A DNA stretch of 64,000 nt from Plutella xylostella (GCF_932276165.1 NC_064005.1:4340001-4404000); one strand, 5' to 3'. Counted from the first letter of the stretch, positions 1-11,394 are shown. Translations and numbers: made by a program. The notes: a model not told the origin generated them from the letters alone.

Positions 1-574
1 CATACCTTATTTCTAAACGAACGTTATATAGAAAGCGTTCGAAAGTTTAGTTAAGGCTTTGGCTCATATTTATAGATTTGAAGTATAATAAAAATACCTG
101 ATTTGAAAAAAACATTAATGTATATTATATTTACCTACCATAGGTATATTCTTCTGGTTTCAACAAACAAAAGACGACTGCCGATGCCCTTTTAACAAAA
201 TTAAAATATCTTTAACACTTATCTCTGAACGCACTTCTGACGTACCTATGACATATGGGCATGACCTCGACAAATAAGCCGACTAAAACAAAAAGTGTAC
301 GATCGATAATGTCAAATACGTCTGTCTCTTTCTATTCATAATATTGTTACATCGTGCATCGCAATCTGTGGTGTTTTTTGTACACATGCGATATATTTTT
401 TATTTAGTCGAGTAAAAAAATTGTCACGCTTTTGTGCGATCATGTCATGCACAAACGCGAAAAATAGTTTTTTATAATACAATTACAGTTTTAGTTTGTT
501 TTTATATTACCTTATTATAAACAAATTCTTTCTGTGTAATTCTATAGGAATATAGGTTTCCATAAGCGATAAAC
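1..574. other. upstream region and 5' UTR of Max
   Basis: AT-rich stretch before the Max start codon. I see no open frame, no TIRs and no TATA box at a convincing distance. It should contain the Max promoter and 5' UTR. Confidence 0.4.
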
Positions 575-2728
575 ATGATGAGTGACGACGATCGTGATAT
601 CGACATTGAAAGTGATGTAGGTGTTTACCATATTTGACAGTGCTTATCAATATCAGAGTTTCTGTTTATTTTTATTCATCAATATTTATTTCAGGCTGAT
701 AATGACTCAGACTCCCGTTCACACACGAGAAATAGTTTGAGTGGTGGCTACTACTCCCAGGTAATTTTATTCCCTTCATTCATAGGTTATGTTTTACAGT
801 AATTTAGCAAAGCACGAGACATGGTCTTTACATTTTGTCACTTGATAAGTAGACAAAAGTAAATCTTTGTTATAGTTTATTCTTTGTATTATGAACCTAT
901 TATTATATTTTTATTATTACCTATTATTATATTTCCTTAATGTAATTATGAGACTTCATTCAAAACTATAAAGATTTTTTTCTCTCTAAAGGGTGGTAGT
1001 GGCTTACAGGCGGAAAAAAGAGCTCACCATAATGCTCTAGAAAGGAAACGAAGGGATCACATCAAAGACAGTTTTACCTCATTACGTGACGCTGTGCCAG
1101 CCCTGCAAGGGGAAAAAGTGGTGTGTATCTCCTGTATAAATAACAATCACAAATTAAAAGTAAAGCTTTACCACTTAAAGAATATTAAAGTTTTTTGGGT
1201 ATTTCCCTCCAGTGGAATAAGTAAAAAGTTTGATTTTCAGTAGTAAAAAACCTATCACTAAAGTCAAACATTCCTTTGTAGCTCAAGGGCACTCTCAAGG
1301 TTGATGTACTATCAGTGCACATGGGGATAAACTCACTAAACTTTAATATCTTTCAAGTGGTAAGGCATATACTTTGATCAAGCCAACTTTAGTTTCAGCA
1401 TCGTCATACTAAGCAGAGCAAGCAAAGTGGTGCAGCGGAGAAGGTACGGAGATCAATCATTGCCGGGCCTGCGGGCTCGGTTCAAAAGGGATAGAGTATC
1501 AAAACATTTCATTTCTCATGGTCTAGCATAAGTTAATTACGACCTTAGTTTCTATTCATGTCACAAGGTCATTACAATTATATGATTAAACTTTAAAGCC
1601 TATTTAGCCCCACAGCCTGTACATTTGTGAAGCTCTGGCTTTATGTCCTAAATTAGTATTTTTAAAAGAATTTTAAAGATACTGGGATAAGCCGACAATA
1701 TTATCCATGAACTCTTGTGTTTGATTAATAAAAATATAAAGCATCTGTATACAAAATATTGCTCAAGCATGAAACCTTGCATAAAACATTGCCATAAAAT
1801 ATTATTTTGAGAATAGGTATTATTAGAACTTTTGATTTTAAATTGATTCCTAATGTAAACAATGTTGTTATCTTCAGGCCAGTCGCGCGCAGATACTGAA
1901 GAAGGCAGCTGAATACATATCATTCATGAGGAGGAAAAATATGGCACACCAGCAAGATATTGATGACCTGCGGAGACAGAACACTATGCTGGAAACACAA
2001 AGTAAGTTATTTCTGCAGACGATCTTATTAAAGATAATAAGCTGAAAGCAAATAAAATTATTACCTGCACATTTTTCCACTACATTCAATTTGTTAATTT
2101 GTCATGTTCACAATAGAGATTGACAAATTGAGCACAACTTAAAATTGTCATACAGTGCTATCATTCACTGACTTACCATAGTGCTGAACTTGAGTTCATC
2201 CTTTGGTACATGTTCTGGCTTTATATACAGGGCATAAGAGTATTATAATAAAAAAACTTTGACCAATATCACACTCTAAATTTTTTAAAATACATATTTC
2301 ATTAATTTAAATTCTACAATCAAAATCAATTCAAAATCTACGATCCACTAAAAGCTTCGTCATTAACCTATATAACAAATGTTATCAGCAATATGCCTCC
2401 TCAAAACAATCTAAATTGATTATGAAAATTTTAAAAATAGTTTAACACTGAGCCATTTATGCCTACCTTAATAACTAATTATTTCCTGATCATACCAAAT
2501 AAGAAACTAATTACAACATATTAGAATAAACTTCACTTTAAAGTAAATAACAAACCCTGTCTCCCCATTCTAGTCCGCACCCTGGAGAAGGCGCGGGCGA
2601 CGGGCCAGTACATGGAAGCCCACGAGCTCGGGCTCAAGTCCGAGGGCAGCTCCCATGACACCGACAGCTCCGACGGCGAGGGCACCACCCGCCGCGTCAA
2701 GAAACTCAAGATCGGCGTCTCCGCATAG
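575..2728 (+). CDS. Max: Max, bHLH-leucine zipper dimerisation partner of Myc
   Basis: Five coding exons: 575-616, 695-760, 992-1117, 1878-2001 and 2574-2728 (stop TAG), giving 170 aa. The protein opens with an acidic [14 protein letters not shown] segment as in fly and vertebrate MAX. The basic region lies at residues 43-57 ([15 protein letters not shown]) with the three E-box contacts H49, E53 and R57. Helix 1 ends in PALQGEK, helix 2 starts ASRAQIL, and the zipper carries the conserved [12 protein letters not shown]. All junctions are GT-AG and keep frame; the last intron splits an Ile codon (A|TC). The donor after GEK (GTGGTG, 1118) is weak and was chosen from family conservation. Exon 3 has two possible acceptors 18 nt apart (AG at 990-991 and 1008-1009). 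Known role of the family: obligate nuclear dimer with Myc and Mad/Mnt proteins on CACGTG. ATG 578 is an alternative start one codon in. The identification is very secure. Confidence 0.95.
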
Positions 2729-3385
2729 GTAGTCCTGTACAGTTTACACACCCCCTGCAGAAACTAAAGTGGCAAGTGCAAAAAAGTGTGACATCTTTTT
2801 AAAAAGTAGTGCTATCTCTATGTTTAAAAAGGTTGTGCGGTAAGGAACTGGATTTAAATGGATGGGAGTGTAAAGCTGTGCGATTGTTTAACGCGTTTTT
2901 AATCGAACGGACTCTGTTTATGTTTTCTATGTTTTTTTATGCTGTTTAGCGATTGTATTATATGTAGGCAGTTTTGTAAAATCTAGATCATGTCAGAGTA
3001 AGTTTAATTGTAAAATACTCTCAGGAAAAAATAAGTGAGTGTTCTAAATCTTTTATATCATACTCAAGTTCTACAGTATAACTTCTGTATTACATTTTAT
3101 TGTCAAAATACATGATATTTCTATAGCTATATACCTAGGTTTGTTGATGATTGGATGATAACATTAGCTGATATAGCCTAAAGCCTTAAGTTTAAATGCA
3201 TGTGAACAGGCAAGTCCTTTAAAGTCAGAACCAGGTAACAAAGTGGGATAATTTTGAATGTAAATAGGTGCCAAATACATTTTAGAAAATGGCTATATTA
3301 CCACAAAAAGGATTAAACCAGGTTTAAAGCGTGTTTGACACACATTTCTGTATATTTAGAATGTATATTTATAATGAACACAATT

Positions 3386-3391
3386 AATAAA
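3386..3391 (+). terminator. candidate poly(A) signal of Max
   Basis: AATAAA about 660 bases after the Max stop, in AT-rich DNA without open frames. It is the best candidate end of the 3' UTR, though other AATAAA hexamers occur nearby. Confidence 0.45.
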
Positions 3392-3538
3392 ATATGAAGT
3401 AAGGGTGTTTTGGAGATTTCATAATATTATAATAATAGATATGCTAACAATCTCGTTGTGACCGTTTTAGTTGTCTCTGAAACACCCTCTACATTATAAT
3501 GACGTCAGTTTGTGACATACCTACTTTTTCGTCCATAA

Positions 3539-3714
3539 GGGTGCTTACATAGAGAATCGGGTTCCCTAATCCTAATCTACCTGTACCGGTAACCTGGTTA
3601 TGCGAAAGCACTCACTCACTGAGCATTTCCCGGATTTTTAAATGTCATGAGCGCTTGCGCTGTCGCATAATTAGGTTACCGGTACAGGGAACCCGTTTCT
3701 CTATGTAAGCACCC
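3539..3714. mobile_element. PIF/Harbinger-type MITE
   Basis: A 176-bp non-coding element with terminal inverted repeats of about 29 bp beginning GGGTGCTTACATAGAGAA, with one mismatch between the ends. It is flanked by a TAA duplication (3536-3538 and 3715-3717). A three-base TWA target and GGG termini are typical of PIF/Harbinger. It lies just downstream of the Max poly(A) signal. Its termini do not match those of the Harbinger element at 42264-51940. Confidence 0.8.
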
Positions 3715-3717
3715 TAA

Positions 3718-4862
3718 TAATTAATATATTTCCTGAAGAACTGTCGAATTGATATAAAAGCCATGTGAAATTAATCAAAAACGTTGATCGCTAACCGACA
3801 CTGTTTCTAATCATAAGCATTAATATAGTGTTATATCTAAGTAAGCTAAAATAAATTAGTCCCTGTTGAATTTTCTTAAAGATACAGTTGTATAAATCAT
3901 ACGGATCAATGTACCTAACATACAGATAAACTTTTAAATAACGAAAAATATATGCTTTTTGCAGCTTAACATGTATATGATGTTAAAATGCATAAGGCAA
4001 AACCGCTACCAGTATAAACTTAATGCTTTAAGAAAATTCAATTAAGTAAGTTTTAGGCATAAATTAAGGTTACAATTAAGTACTAGTATAATTAATTGGT
4101 CTTCTTGATTGAAATTCAGTAAATTTTTATATGTGGAAGTGGAATTGAGGAAATTCTTTTTTAATTCAGATTAACTACCACATTAAAATCACTGGTATTT
4201 ACTATAAGTACCTATCATCCTTTTTTGCTGACATGATGACATTTTGATGTACCTACTCTTGAAGTGTACCTAAATACAATAATGTATTCTTATACCTATT
4301 TCATTTTAGAAGACTTGATGAAATATATTATAAAATATACATTTCTGTATTTTTATTTACGGTAACTTACCAGTATCTACTAAACTGTTGAATGAATACG
4401 AATTAGGGTTGCAGGAAAGGTGCTTTCCCGAGTAACGTAGGTATATATGTATACCTATAAAATGTATAGCCTTGTGATGTTAATTATAATTAGGTAATTA
4501 GGTACCTAAAAGTCTTAGTACCTATTTACATTTATATTAACTATGGGTATATAAACAACAGAAAAAAAGGTGTGGTTCATCCCGTTTCGCTGCCTTTGTT
4601 TATCGATGACGTCACTGTTTTTAAAGCAGACTGCGCTGAATCCAGCTGCAATGCAAGCGAGGCGCTTTCCTCTTTGTTGTATTCAACCTTGTTTGCTCAC
4701 CAAACTGTTTTCATATTCCCGCAATCTCATTTTAAAATGCAGAATTTATTGCGTTGCTGAGCTAAATCAACTGGAGCGTCGAACTGCGATGTTATTTTGT
4801 TTAACCGGCTAAAAAAGTGGAGAAGGTTCTCAAACTAGTGAATAGTAGGTAATTAGTTACCT
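3718..4862. other. intergenic, nothing recognised
   Basis: AT-rich intergenic DNA between the MITE and the transposon complex. The overlapping short frames near 4570-4812 have no recognisable domain or codon bias and I do not call them genes. Confidence 0.5.
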
Positions 4863-4869
4863 AATAGGG

Positions 4870-5104
4870 TGATAGGATGATAAGGTCGGCTTTTACTTGC
4901 TGGGATTATTTAAACTCAAACAAACATGCGTTCTGTATGAATCTTTATTTGCGTCTAATAAGAAATGTTAAACTGGTAAGTGGACTGTATGTATAGATAG
5001 GTAGACACTCATAATGCTCATAAGCGGGGCGGCAGATTACAACTTGACAGCCATGTTTTTTTTTTTTTATTTTAGGCGGGAATCCATTATTACAACCATA
5101 GACA
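4870..5104 (-). repeat. 3' LTR of BEL/Pao element 1
   Basis: 235 bp, TG...CA ends, the same as the copy at 11161-11394 except for one extra T in a poly-T run near 5056-5068. Confidence 0.93.
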
Positions 5105-5576
5105 TTCCGCCCACCAAGAACTTAGTTCTTTTACTTAAGTAGGTACATTTAAAATATCAGATCATAAATGCAAACTAAACCTCTAGACTTAGAACTAATT
5201 TATATCTTAGAACGAACTCGATATAAACTTAACGACTGCAAAACACATTTTAGTATCAACATCCTAAATTCCTAACGTATTAACAATGAAATAGGTATCT
5301 CTAAAATATAATAATACATGTAGTTATTTAAAACGTAAGTATTTGCTAGCCGCCCACCATTACATAACATTGCTCACTGTAACAGGTAAGTATTAGTTCT
5401 AGCTTAAAACTTAAACTCAGATATTGACAACAAAATGTTAACAATTTAAACAATACTAAATATAACAAGTAGAAATTGCCAGCTTCAGCATTTACTATTC
5501 TAATTTAACAACCTACATAAACTGACAATCTTTAAAGTAAATAGCCTCTAAGACATTAACAATTTATTTAACTTAA

Positions 5577-8500
5577 CTATTTAGTAATTACACAAATTTT
5601 ACTTACTGGACGCTTGAACACTCCAGATTTACATTTCACTGATACTACACGAGTAATATTGTCAGGCCCAGTATGTTTAAGTATTATTTTACCTAGTACC
5701 CATTTAGCAGGGGGTAAATTGTCTTCTTTCAGGATAACAATATCTCCTATCTCGGGCTCAACACTTTTAGTATTCCATTTGTACCGTTGATTTAAATTAA
5801 CTAAGTACTCCTTATACCATCGGTTCCAAAAATCATTTACAATTTTTTGCGTTAAGCGCCATCTGTCTAATCCTTGAACATTAAACTTAGTATAATCATC
5901 ATCAGCTAGATTTAACAAAGGTTCACCTACTAAGAAGTGGCCTGGTGTCAAGGGGAGAGGGTCGCTTGGATCGTCACTAAGTACGGAAATAGGTCGTGAA
6001 TTTAGACACGCTTCCACCTGCGCCAGAACTGTCGACATCTCCTCATAGGTAAGTGTACTATTCCCAACTACTTTACGCAGGTGCGTCTTTGTACTACGTA
6101 CGCCGGACTCCCACAAACCTCCAAAATTTGGGGAGTGGGGAGGGATAAAATGCCACGTTGTACGCTCCAAGGTAAGTAACGAAGCAATTTCCTCCGTCAG
6201 TGATGATTTTGCACTGTTGAACATGTCTCGCATCTCTCTATCAGCTCCGACAAAATTAGTGCCATTGTCGCTATATAAATCTTGACAATGGCCTCGCCGA
6301 GCAGTAAAACGCCTGAATGCTGCTATGAAACCTTTAGCAGTTAAGTCAGTAACCGCTTCCAAGTGGACTGCTCGGGTAACCATGCAGACGAAGAGGCATA
6401 TGTAGCCCTTATACGATTTAGCTCCTCTGCCTGGTGAAAATCTTATGTTGATAGGACCACAGTAATCCACTCCAGTAGACCTGAATGGTTTACTTGGTTT
6501 TAATCTCGCCTCAGGAAGAAGACCCATGAATGGAGTTGTCTTCTTGGTGGTATATCTTAAGCAGATAACACATTCTCGATAAACCTTCTTGACTTGTTCC
6601 TTGGCATGAATAATCCAAAATTTTGCTCTTAGAAAGTTTAACATAATCTGAGGACCTCCATGCATAGTTTGATGATGAGCATCAACAATTATGAGCTTGG
6701 TAAGGTGATCCTTAGCAGGCATAATTATTGGATGTTTCGTGTCATAACATGCGTCTGATTGTGCTATACGTCCCTGAACTCTTAATGTTCCTTTTTCGTC
6801 AAGAAAAGGGCAAAGAGTACGTAAATTACTCTTTTTAGGAACGCATCCTCGAGTCTTTAACTGTTTTATCTCGCTTTCATATTCTCGCCTTTGAACTTCT
6901 TTAACACAACAAAGTAATGTTTCATTTGTCTCCTCTACTGTAACAAATTTTGTTAATTTAGCTCTCTCGGTTTCTGGTATCTTTAAATTCAAAATTCTTC
7001 TGCAATAACTTAGTACTCTTAGCATTCTCGATAATGACGAAAATCTTGTCCAAATGAATTCTTCTTCATCTATCTTTGATAAAACAGTTAAAGCCTTGAC
7101 TCTTTCCTCCTCGTGTGTGTCCTCAACCTTAGTACCATCACTCTCGATGTTAGGCTCAGAAAGCCACTGCGGCCCATTCCACCACAATGAGTTTTGTAGC
7201 AACTCATGTGGTTGCATGCCTCGCGAAGCGCAGTCCGCAGGGTTTGTCTCCGACGATACATGGCCCCATTGCTCATACTCCATGATGTTTAATATCGTGG
7301 ACACTCGGTTGCTCACAAAAGTCGTCCAACGACTTGAGCCTCCCTTAAGCCATGCTAAAACGATGGTGGAGTCAGTCCAGCCATATAAATCCTCTTTAGG
7401 TATTTCCATCACTTGCGACACTTCGCTGATAAGTTTTGCTGCCAACGTTGACCCACACAGCTCGAGGCGGGGAATCGAAATCTCCTTTTCAATGGGGGCA
7501 ACTTTGGTTTTTGCTGTCAGCAGGTGTACATGTACTTGGTTGCACTCGTCTATCACTCTAACATACACTGCTGCTGCAAAAGCTGACTTCGAAGCGTCCG
7601 AAAACACGTGTAGCTCGATTTTCGAGGTTTGAGTAGCATTGTACCATCTCGGTAGCTTTAGCTGTGTTAAATCTACTAACCCGCGTCGATATGCAAGCCA
7701 CTCACTCAGTAGATCTTCAGTCAAACGATCGTCCCACTCTAGACCCGATTGCCACAGTTTTTGTATCAGAATTTTCGCCAGAACTATGACAGGGGCGATC
7801 CAGCCTAAAGGGTCATATAATCTTGCGACATCAGAAAGCACTTGCCGCTTTGATATCGAATCTGTGGGCTCTGGTAACTTTAACATGTACTCGAAACTAT
7901 CAGCGTCTCTATTCCAACTCACTCCAAGAACCTTTATACTCTTGTTTAGTTTGATTGAATCAGATCCTTTTTCTTGCTCCTGTCCTGTCTTCTCTGTTTT
8001 CCTAATCTTCTGTAGTACTGTCTCTGAATTACTGTTCCATTTTTGTAGCTCAAAACCTCCTGATCTCAATAGTTCATTCATCTCATTGTATATATTCATA
8101 ACTTCATCTTCTGTTTCAGCTCCCGTGATTAGATCGTCCATATAGAAATCTTGCCTTGTTAATTTTGCCGCTAACGGATATTTAGATTCTTCTAACTCAG
8201 CAAGTCTCTGTAGGCATTTGACAGCCAAATATGGCGCACATGCTGTTCCAAAAGTTAGCCGTAACAGCTTATAGTGCTGTATAGGTTGTGACTCATCCGA
8301 TGAAAATCTCCAAACTATTCGCTGAAAATCGGTGTCTTCATCAGCCACACGGACCATCCTGTACATCTTCACAATGTCCGCGACGATGCACACCTTGTGC
8401 CTTCTCCATCTCATTAGTATGTGTCTCAAGTCTTGCTGCAGCTTCGGACCCACGAGTAGATCGTCATTCAGCGAGACATTGTTAGTCCCTTTACTCGAAG

Positions 8501-10190
8501 CATCGAAGACGATTCTCACCTTTGTGGTCTCCTTGTCTTCTCTCACTACGGCGTGGTGAGGCAAGTAGACTGCCTTGGGATTCTCAAGCTCATTTTCATT
8601 CACCTTTCTCATGTGATTTAAACTCAAATATTCTTCAAACACTTTATTGTATTCTTCTCTCAGTTTAGGTTCTCTCTTTAGTTTTCTCTCTAAAATCTCT
8701 AGTCTCTTGATAGCTATCTCTTTTGAATTGCCATATTGACTCTTAGGATCTTCTGTTGTAAATGGTAGCCTTACCACCAGTCTTCCTTCATCATCTCTCA
8801 CTGTCGTTGCGTCGAAAATCTCTTCACACCTTTTCTCACTCTTGGTCATCTCTTTGTGTATTGTGTTAGGCTCATTTTCCATCTCCCAAAACTTCTTCAA
8901 TAAGTCATCTTCTTTCACTTGTACATGCATGCTCATAACATTTGCCTTTGCTAGTTCCTCAGGACCTCTCGCCGCTCTTCCAGATAAAATCCATCCGAAT
9001 ATGGTATTCTGTGCTAGTAGGCTCCCTTCAGATTGCTTAATCAAGCCATCTTGCAATATTTCAGCATACACCTCTGCACCTAGAAGTACATCTATTTTAC
9101 CTGGTTTCGTGTATGTAGGATCAGCTAAAGGTAAGTGACCAATTTCTGACCACTCAGGAACTGTCAACTCAGCTGCGGGAAGTAAAGAAGTTAAGGAATG
9201 TAACACATACGCATTAACTTGTATCGAACTTTCTGGGCTATGGCGTGACTCTACTCGAAGCGAAACAGTGTGTTTTATTCTCATACGACCATCTCCCAGA
9301 CCTGACACCCAACCACTAACAGGTTTACGTGTAAGCCCTAGTAATTGTACAGTAGCCTCAGTTACAAAAGATGCCTGCGATCCTTGATCGAGTAAAGCTC
9401 TAATAATTTGTTTACAACCTGTCGAATTAAATACCTTTACTCTAGCCGTCGCAAGAAGCACGCTGTTGGGTTGCATTTCTCCTCTGGAATGCGCTGCGGT
9501 GATGTGCGTGTCACCTTGGGATGTGCTCGGCCTCTCGTGCCCACTCGGTGACGCCGTCGCTGCAGCCTCGTTCGCTGACGTACCCTCGCGCCTGGCCTCC
9601 TTCTCCACTCGCTCGAAGTGTAGCATGGTATGGTGCCTCCTTCCGCATTTTCTGCAACTTGACTGCCGACACTTCAATGCTGCGTGAGTTGGTGATAAGC
9701 AGTTGAAGCACAGTCGGTTACTCTGGACATACTCTTGTCGCTCATTAGGTGTCATTAGCCCGAACCGCTTGCAGTGATAAATATAATGATTCTCATGACA
9801 CATCGCACACTCAACATCATTGCTCTTCTGTTTATTCTCAATAGCAGTGTGAAATATTTTAGCTTTCGTGACAGGCTTGGCAGGTTGATTAGGACGCGTC
9901 ACGTTAGTGTCGATCATCTCCAACGACCGGAATCGGTGCTCTAAATATTCTCGTAGTTGCTCCCAGGTTGGTAACTCATCAGTAACCATACTAACATGCT
10001 GCTCCCATTGTCTCATGGATTCTGTGTCTAATTTTGATACGACAAAAAATACAATAATTGCATCCCACGAGCTCGTATCGATACCCATATTTTGCAGGGA
10101 CTTCAGACAAGTAGATGTTGTATCAAGTAAATTCTTCACTGCACCAGCTGATTCTGTGTTTATTTTTCTCATAGCAAATAAACTTCTCAA
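5577..10190 (-). CDS. BEL/Pao pol polyprotein (nucleocapsid-protease-RT-RNase H-integrase)
   Basis: About 1537 codons without a stop. In order: end of the capsid region, then Cys/His knuckles starting near residue 126 (CAMCHENHYIYHC, CFNCLSPTHAALKC), an aspartic protease with LLDQGSQAS near 266, reverse transcriptase with YMDD near 682, RNase H with FSDASKSAF near 859 and WTDSTIVLAW after it, and an integrase with a DDE core: GVDYCGP near 1246, YSDNGTNFVG near 1305 and FGGLWESG near 1355. This order is that of BEL/Pao elements. The frame opens at a TTG at 10188-10190, not an ATG, and overlaps the gag stop by 4 bases. The capsid region is therefore split between the two frames, and pol must be read by frameshift or has been separated by an indel. 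Role: replication and integration of the element in the cell. Confidence 0.92.
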   Translation of the reverse strand: MRSLFAMRKINTESAGAVKNLLDTTSTCLKSLQNMGIDTSSWDAIIVFFVVSKLDTESMRQWEQHVSMVTDELPTWEQLREYLEHRFRSLEMIDTNVTRPNQPAKPVTKAKIFHTAIENKQKSNDVECAMCHENHYIYHCKRFGLMTPNERQEYVQSNRLCFNCLSPTHAALKCRQSSCRKCGRRHHTMLHFERVEKEARREGTSANEAAATASPSGHERPSTSQGDTHITAAHSRGEMQPNSVLLATARVKVFNSTGCKQIIRALLDQGSQASFVTEATVQLLGLTRKPVSGWVSGLGDGRMRIKHTVSLRVESRHSPESSIQVNAYVLHSLTSLLPAAELTVPEWSEIGHLPLADPTYTKPGKIDVLLGAEVYAEILQDGLIKQSEGSLLAQNTIFGWILSGRAARGPEELAKANVMSMHVQVKEDDLLKKFWEMENEPNTIHKEMTKSEKRCEEIFDATTVRDDEGRLVVRLPFTTEDPKSQYGNSKEIAIKRLEILERKLKREPKLREEYNKVFEEYLSLNHMRKVNENELENPKAVYLPHHAVVREDKETTKVRIVFDASSKGTNNVSLNDDLLVGPKLQQDLRHILMRWRRHKVCIVADIVKMYRMVRVADEDTDFQRIVWRFSSDESQPIQHYKLLRLTFGTACAPYLAVKCLQRLAELEESKYPLAAKLTRQDFYMDDLITGAETEDEVMNIYNEMNELLRSGGFELQKWNSNSETVLQKIRKTEKTGQEQEKGSDSIKLNKSIKVLGVSWNRDADSFEYMLKLPEPTDSISKRQVLSDVARLYDPLGWIAPVIVLAKILIQKLWQSGLEWDDRLTEDLLSEWLAYRRGLVDLTQLKLPRWYNATQTSKIELHVFSDASKSAFAAAVYVRVIDECNQVHVHLLTAKTKVAPIEKEISIPRLELCGSTLAAKLISEVSQVMEIPKEDLYGWTDSTIVLAWLKGGSSRWTTFVSNRVSTILNIMEYEQWGHVSSETNPADCASRGMQPHELLQNSLWWNGPQWLSEPNIESDGTKVEDTHEEERVKALTVLSKIDEEEFIWTRFSSLSRMLRVLSYCRRILNLKIPETERAKLTKFVTVEETNETLLCCVKEVQRREYESEIKQLKTRGCVPKKSNLRTLCPFLDEKGTLRVQGRIAQSDACYDTKHPIIMPAKDHLTKLIIVDAHHQTMHGGPQIMLNFLRAKFWIIHAKEQVKKVYRECVICLRYTTKKTTPFMGLLPEARLKPSKPFRSTGVDYCGPINIRFSPGRGAKSYKGYICLFVCMVTRAVHLEAVTDLTAKGFIAAFRRFTARRGHCQDLYSDNGTNFVGADREMRDMFNSAKSSLTEEIASLLTLERTTWHFIPPHSPNFGGLWESGVRSTKTHLRKVVGNSTLTYEEMSTVLAQVEACLNSRPISVLSDDPSDPLPLTPGHFLVGEPLLNLADDDYTKFNVQGLDRWRLTQKIVNDFWNRWYKEYLVNLNQRYKWNTKSVEPEIGDIVILKEDNLPPAKWVLGKIILKHTGPDNITRVVSVKCKSGVFKRPVSKICVITK

Positions 10191-10828
10191 TATTGCGTTC
10201 TTTTATTGTTATAACGTTTCACTAATTGTTTCCAAGCTTCTTCGTAATTAGCTTCTGTAGTTGAAAAGTTGCTCAATAGATTCTTGGCTTCACCAGTTAA
10301 ATAACTTTTTAAATAGTGTAATTTCTGTACTGCCGTAATGCTCTGGTTTTTATGTATAAGCGACGAAAACATGTCATAAAATGTTTGCCACTCTTCATAT
10401 CTTCCGCTAAATGTAGGTAAGTTAATTTGAGGTAATTTAACTTCACTCTTTATCTCGGCGCTGCTGCCGGGCGCCGCCGCCGCCGCGGTGTCGGTGGCGG
10501 GCGCTGACGATGACGCTGCACTCGGTGACAACCGCTCGATAACCTCTTGTAACGCCGCCTTGTATTCCACATAATTATCTTCGAAAATGTCATACGTATT
10601 TTGCGTAAAATATGCGTCAGATCTATCTTGCGAAGCTAACACAATCGCCTTATGTCCTTCTTTAAAGTCGGTAAATAATTGTTCCAACAACTCCAACCTT
10701 GTAAGTAAATAAGGTAGCTTAATTTTCTCCTTGGCCGTTTTCTTGTAATTTTTGATAGATCGCTCCAACTGATCGAATAACTCATCTTCTAATGATATAA
10801 GCTCGTCCACCTCCTTCGTAGTAGTCAT
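10187..10828 (-). CDS. BEL/Pao gag N-terminal part
   Basis: 213 aa from ATG 10828 to TGA 10187-10189. It has charged coiled-coil-like helices at residues 1-90, a low-complexity Ala/Ser/Pro stretch coded by a GC-rich run (about 10465-10530), then the typical gag core LPTFSGRYEEWQTFYDMF and HYLKSYLTGEA, ending in KRYNNKR just before the stop. In related elements this motif continues directly into the segment found at the start of the next frame, so the stop looks like a frame break inside gag. Role in the family: capsid assembly around the RNA. Confidence 0.88.
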   Translation of the reverse strand: MTTTKEVDELISLEDELFDQLERSIKNYKKTAKEKIKLPYLLTRLELLEQLFTDFKEGHKAIVLASQDRSDAYFTQNTYDIFEDNYVEYKAALQEVIERLSPSAASSSAPATDTAAAAAPGSSAEIKSEVKLPQINLPTFSGRYEEWQTFYDMFSSLIHKNQSITAVQKLHYLKSYLTGEAKNLLSNFSTTEANYEEAWKQLVKRYNNKRTQY

Positions 10829-11140
10829 TGTAGCTCACAAGTAATAATCCCAGCACAAGCACTAAGTCCGTAATTTATTAGGTAGGTATAGTTCTTAAAA
10901 ACAACGTAAATGCACCCTGTCCATAGTCTGTAACTCACTCACTCAATGTCTCATATTAGAAGTTTTTAAGAATGTCTCAAAATCACGTAATTATTGTTTA
11001 TTTATGCACTCGCACTCAAGTTTATAACTTTTCAATTATAATTGCACTAAATCTTGCAAATAAACAGGTGTCCGCCGGCCGCCTTATCTCTGTCCCGGTG
11101 GTTCTTTTTGTTCTCGCAGGTAGGCTCGCTCGCGCTCAGT

Positions 11141-11158
11141 CCGGTTCGATTTGGACCA
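11141..11158 (-). other. candidate primer-binding site, BEL/Pao element 1
   Basis: Two bases inside the 5' LTR the minus strand reads TGGTCCAAATCGAACCGG. A TGG-initiated match to a tRNA 3' end is expected here; the priming tRNA was not identified. Confidence 0.5.
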
Positions 11159-11160
11159 AA

Positions 11161-11394
11161 TGATAGGATGATAAGGTCGGCTTTTACTTGCTGGGATTAT
11201 TTAAACTCAAACAAACATGCGTTCTGTATGAATCTTTATTTGCGTCTAATAAGAAATGTTAAACTGGTAAGTGGACTGTATGTATAGATAGGTAGACACT
11301 CATAATGCTCATAAGCGGGGCGGCAGATTACAACTTGACAGCCATGTTTTTTTTTTTTATTTTAGGCGGGAATCCATTATTACAACCATAGACA
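11161..11394 (-). repeat. 5' LTR of BEL/Pao element 1
   Basis: 234 bp, near-identical to 4870-5104, followed by the second copy of the TAGGG duplication. Confidence 0.93.

Larger units (their letters stand above)
4870..11394 (-). mobile_element. BEL/Pao LTR retrotransposon 1
   Basis: Complete element of 6.5 kb on the minus strand: 5' LTR (11161-11394), candidate primer-binding site, gag, pol and 3' LTR (4870-5104). The 5-bp target duplication TAGGG is at 4865-4869 and 11395-11399. The LTRs differ only in the length of one T run (13 versus 12), so the insertion is recent. Next to the 3' LTR the internal sequence reads GGTGGGCGGAA on the minus strand, a plausible polypurine tract. It is inserted across the end of the TIR element at 11397-17065. 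Gag and pol lie in different frames with a 4-base overlap. Confidence 0.93.

Noticed and set aside
4570..4812. 80-codon frame before the BEL/Pao element
   Set aside because: No motif, no codon bias, overlapping frames of similar length.
7054..9687. Plus-strand open frames of up to 192 codons
   Set aside because: They lie antisense to the BEL/Pao pol gene and mirror its codon structure; no domain and no independent start context.
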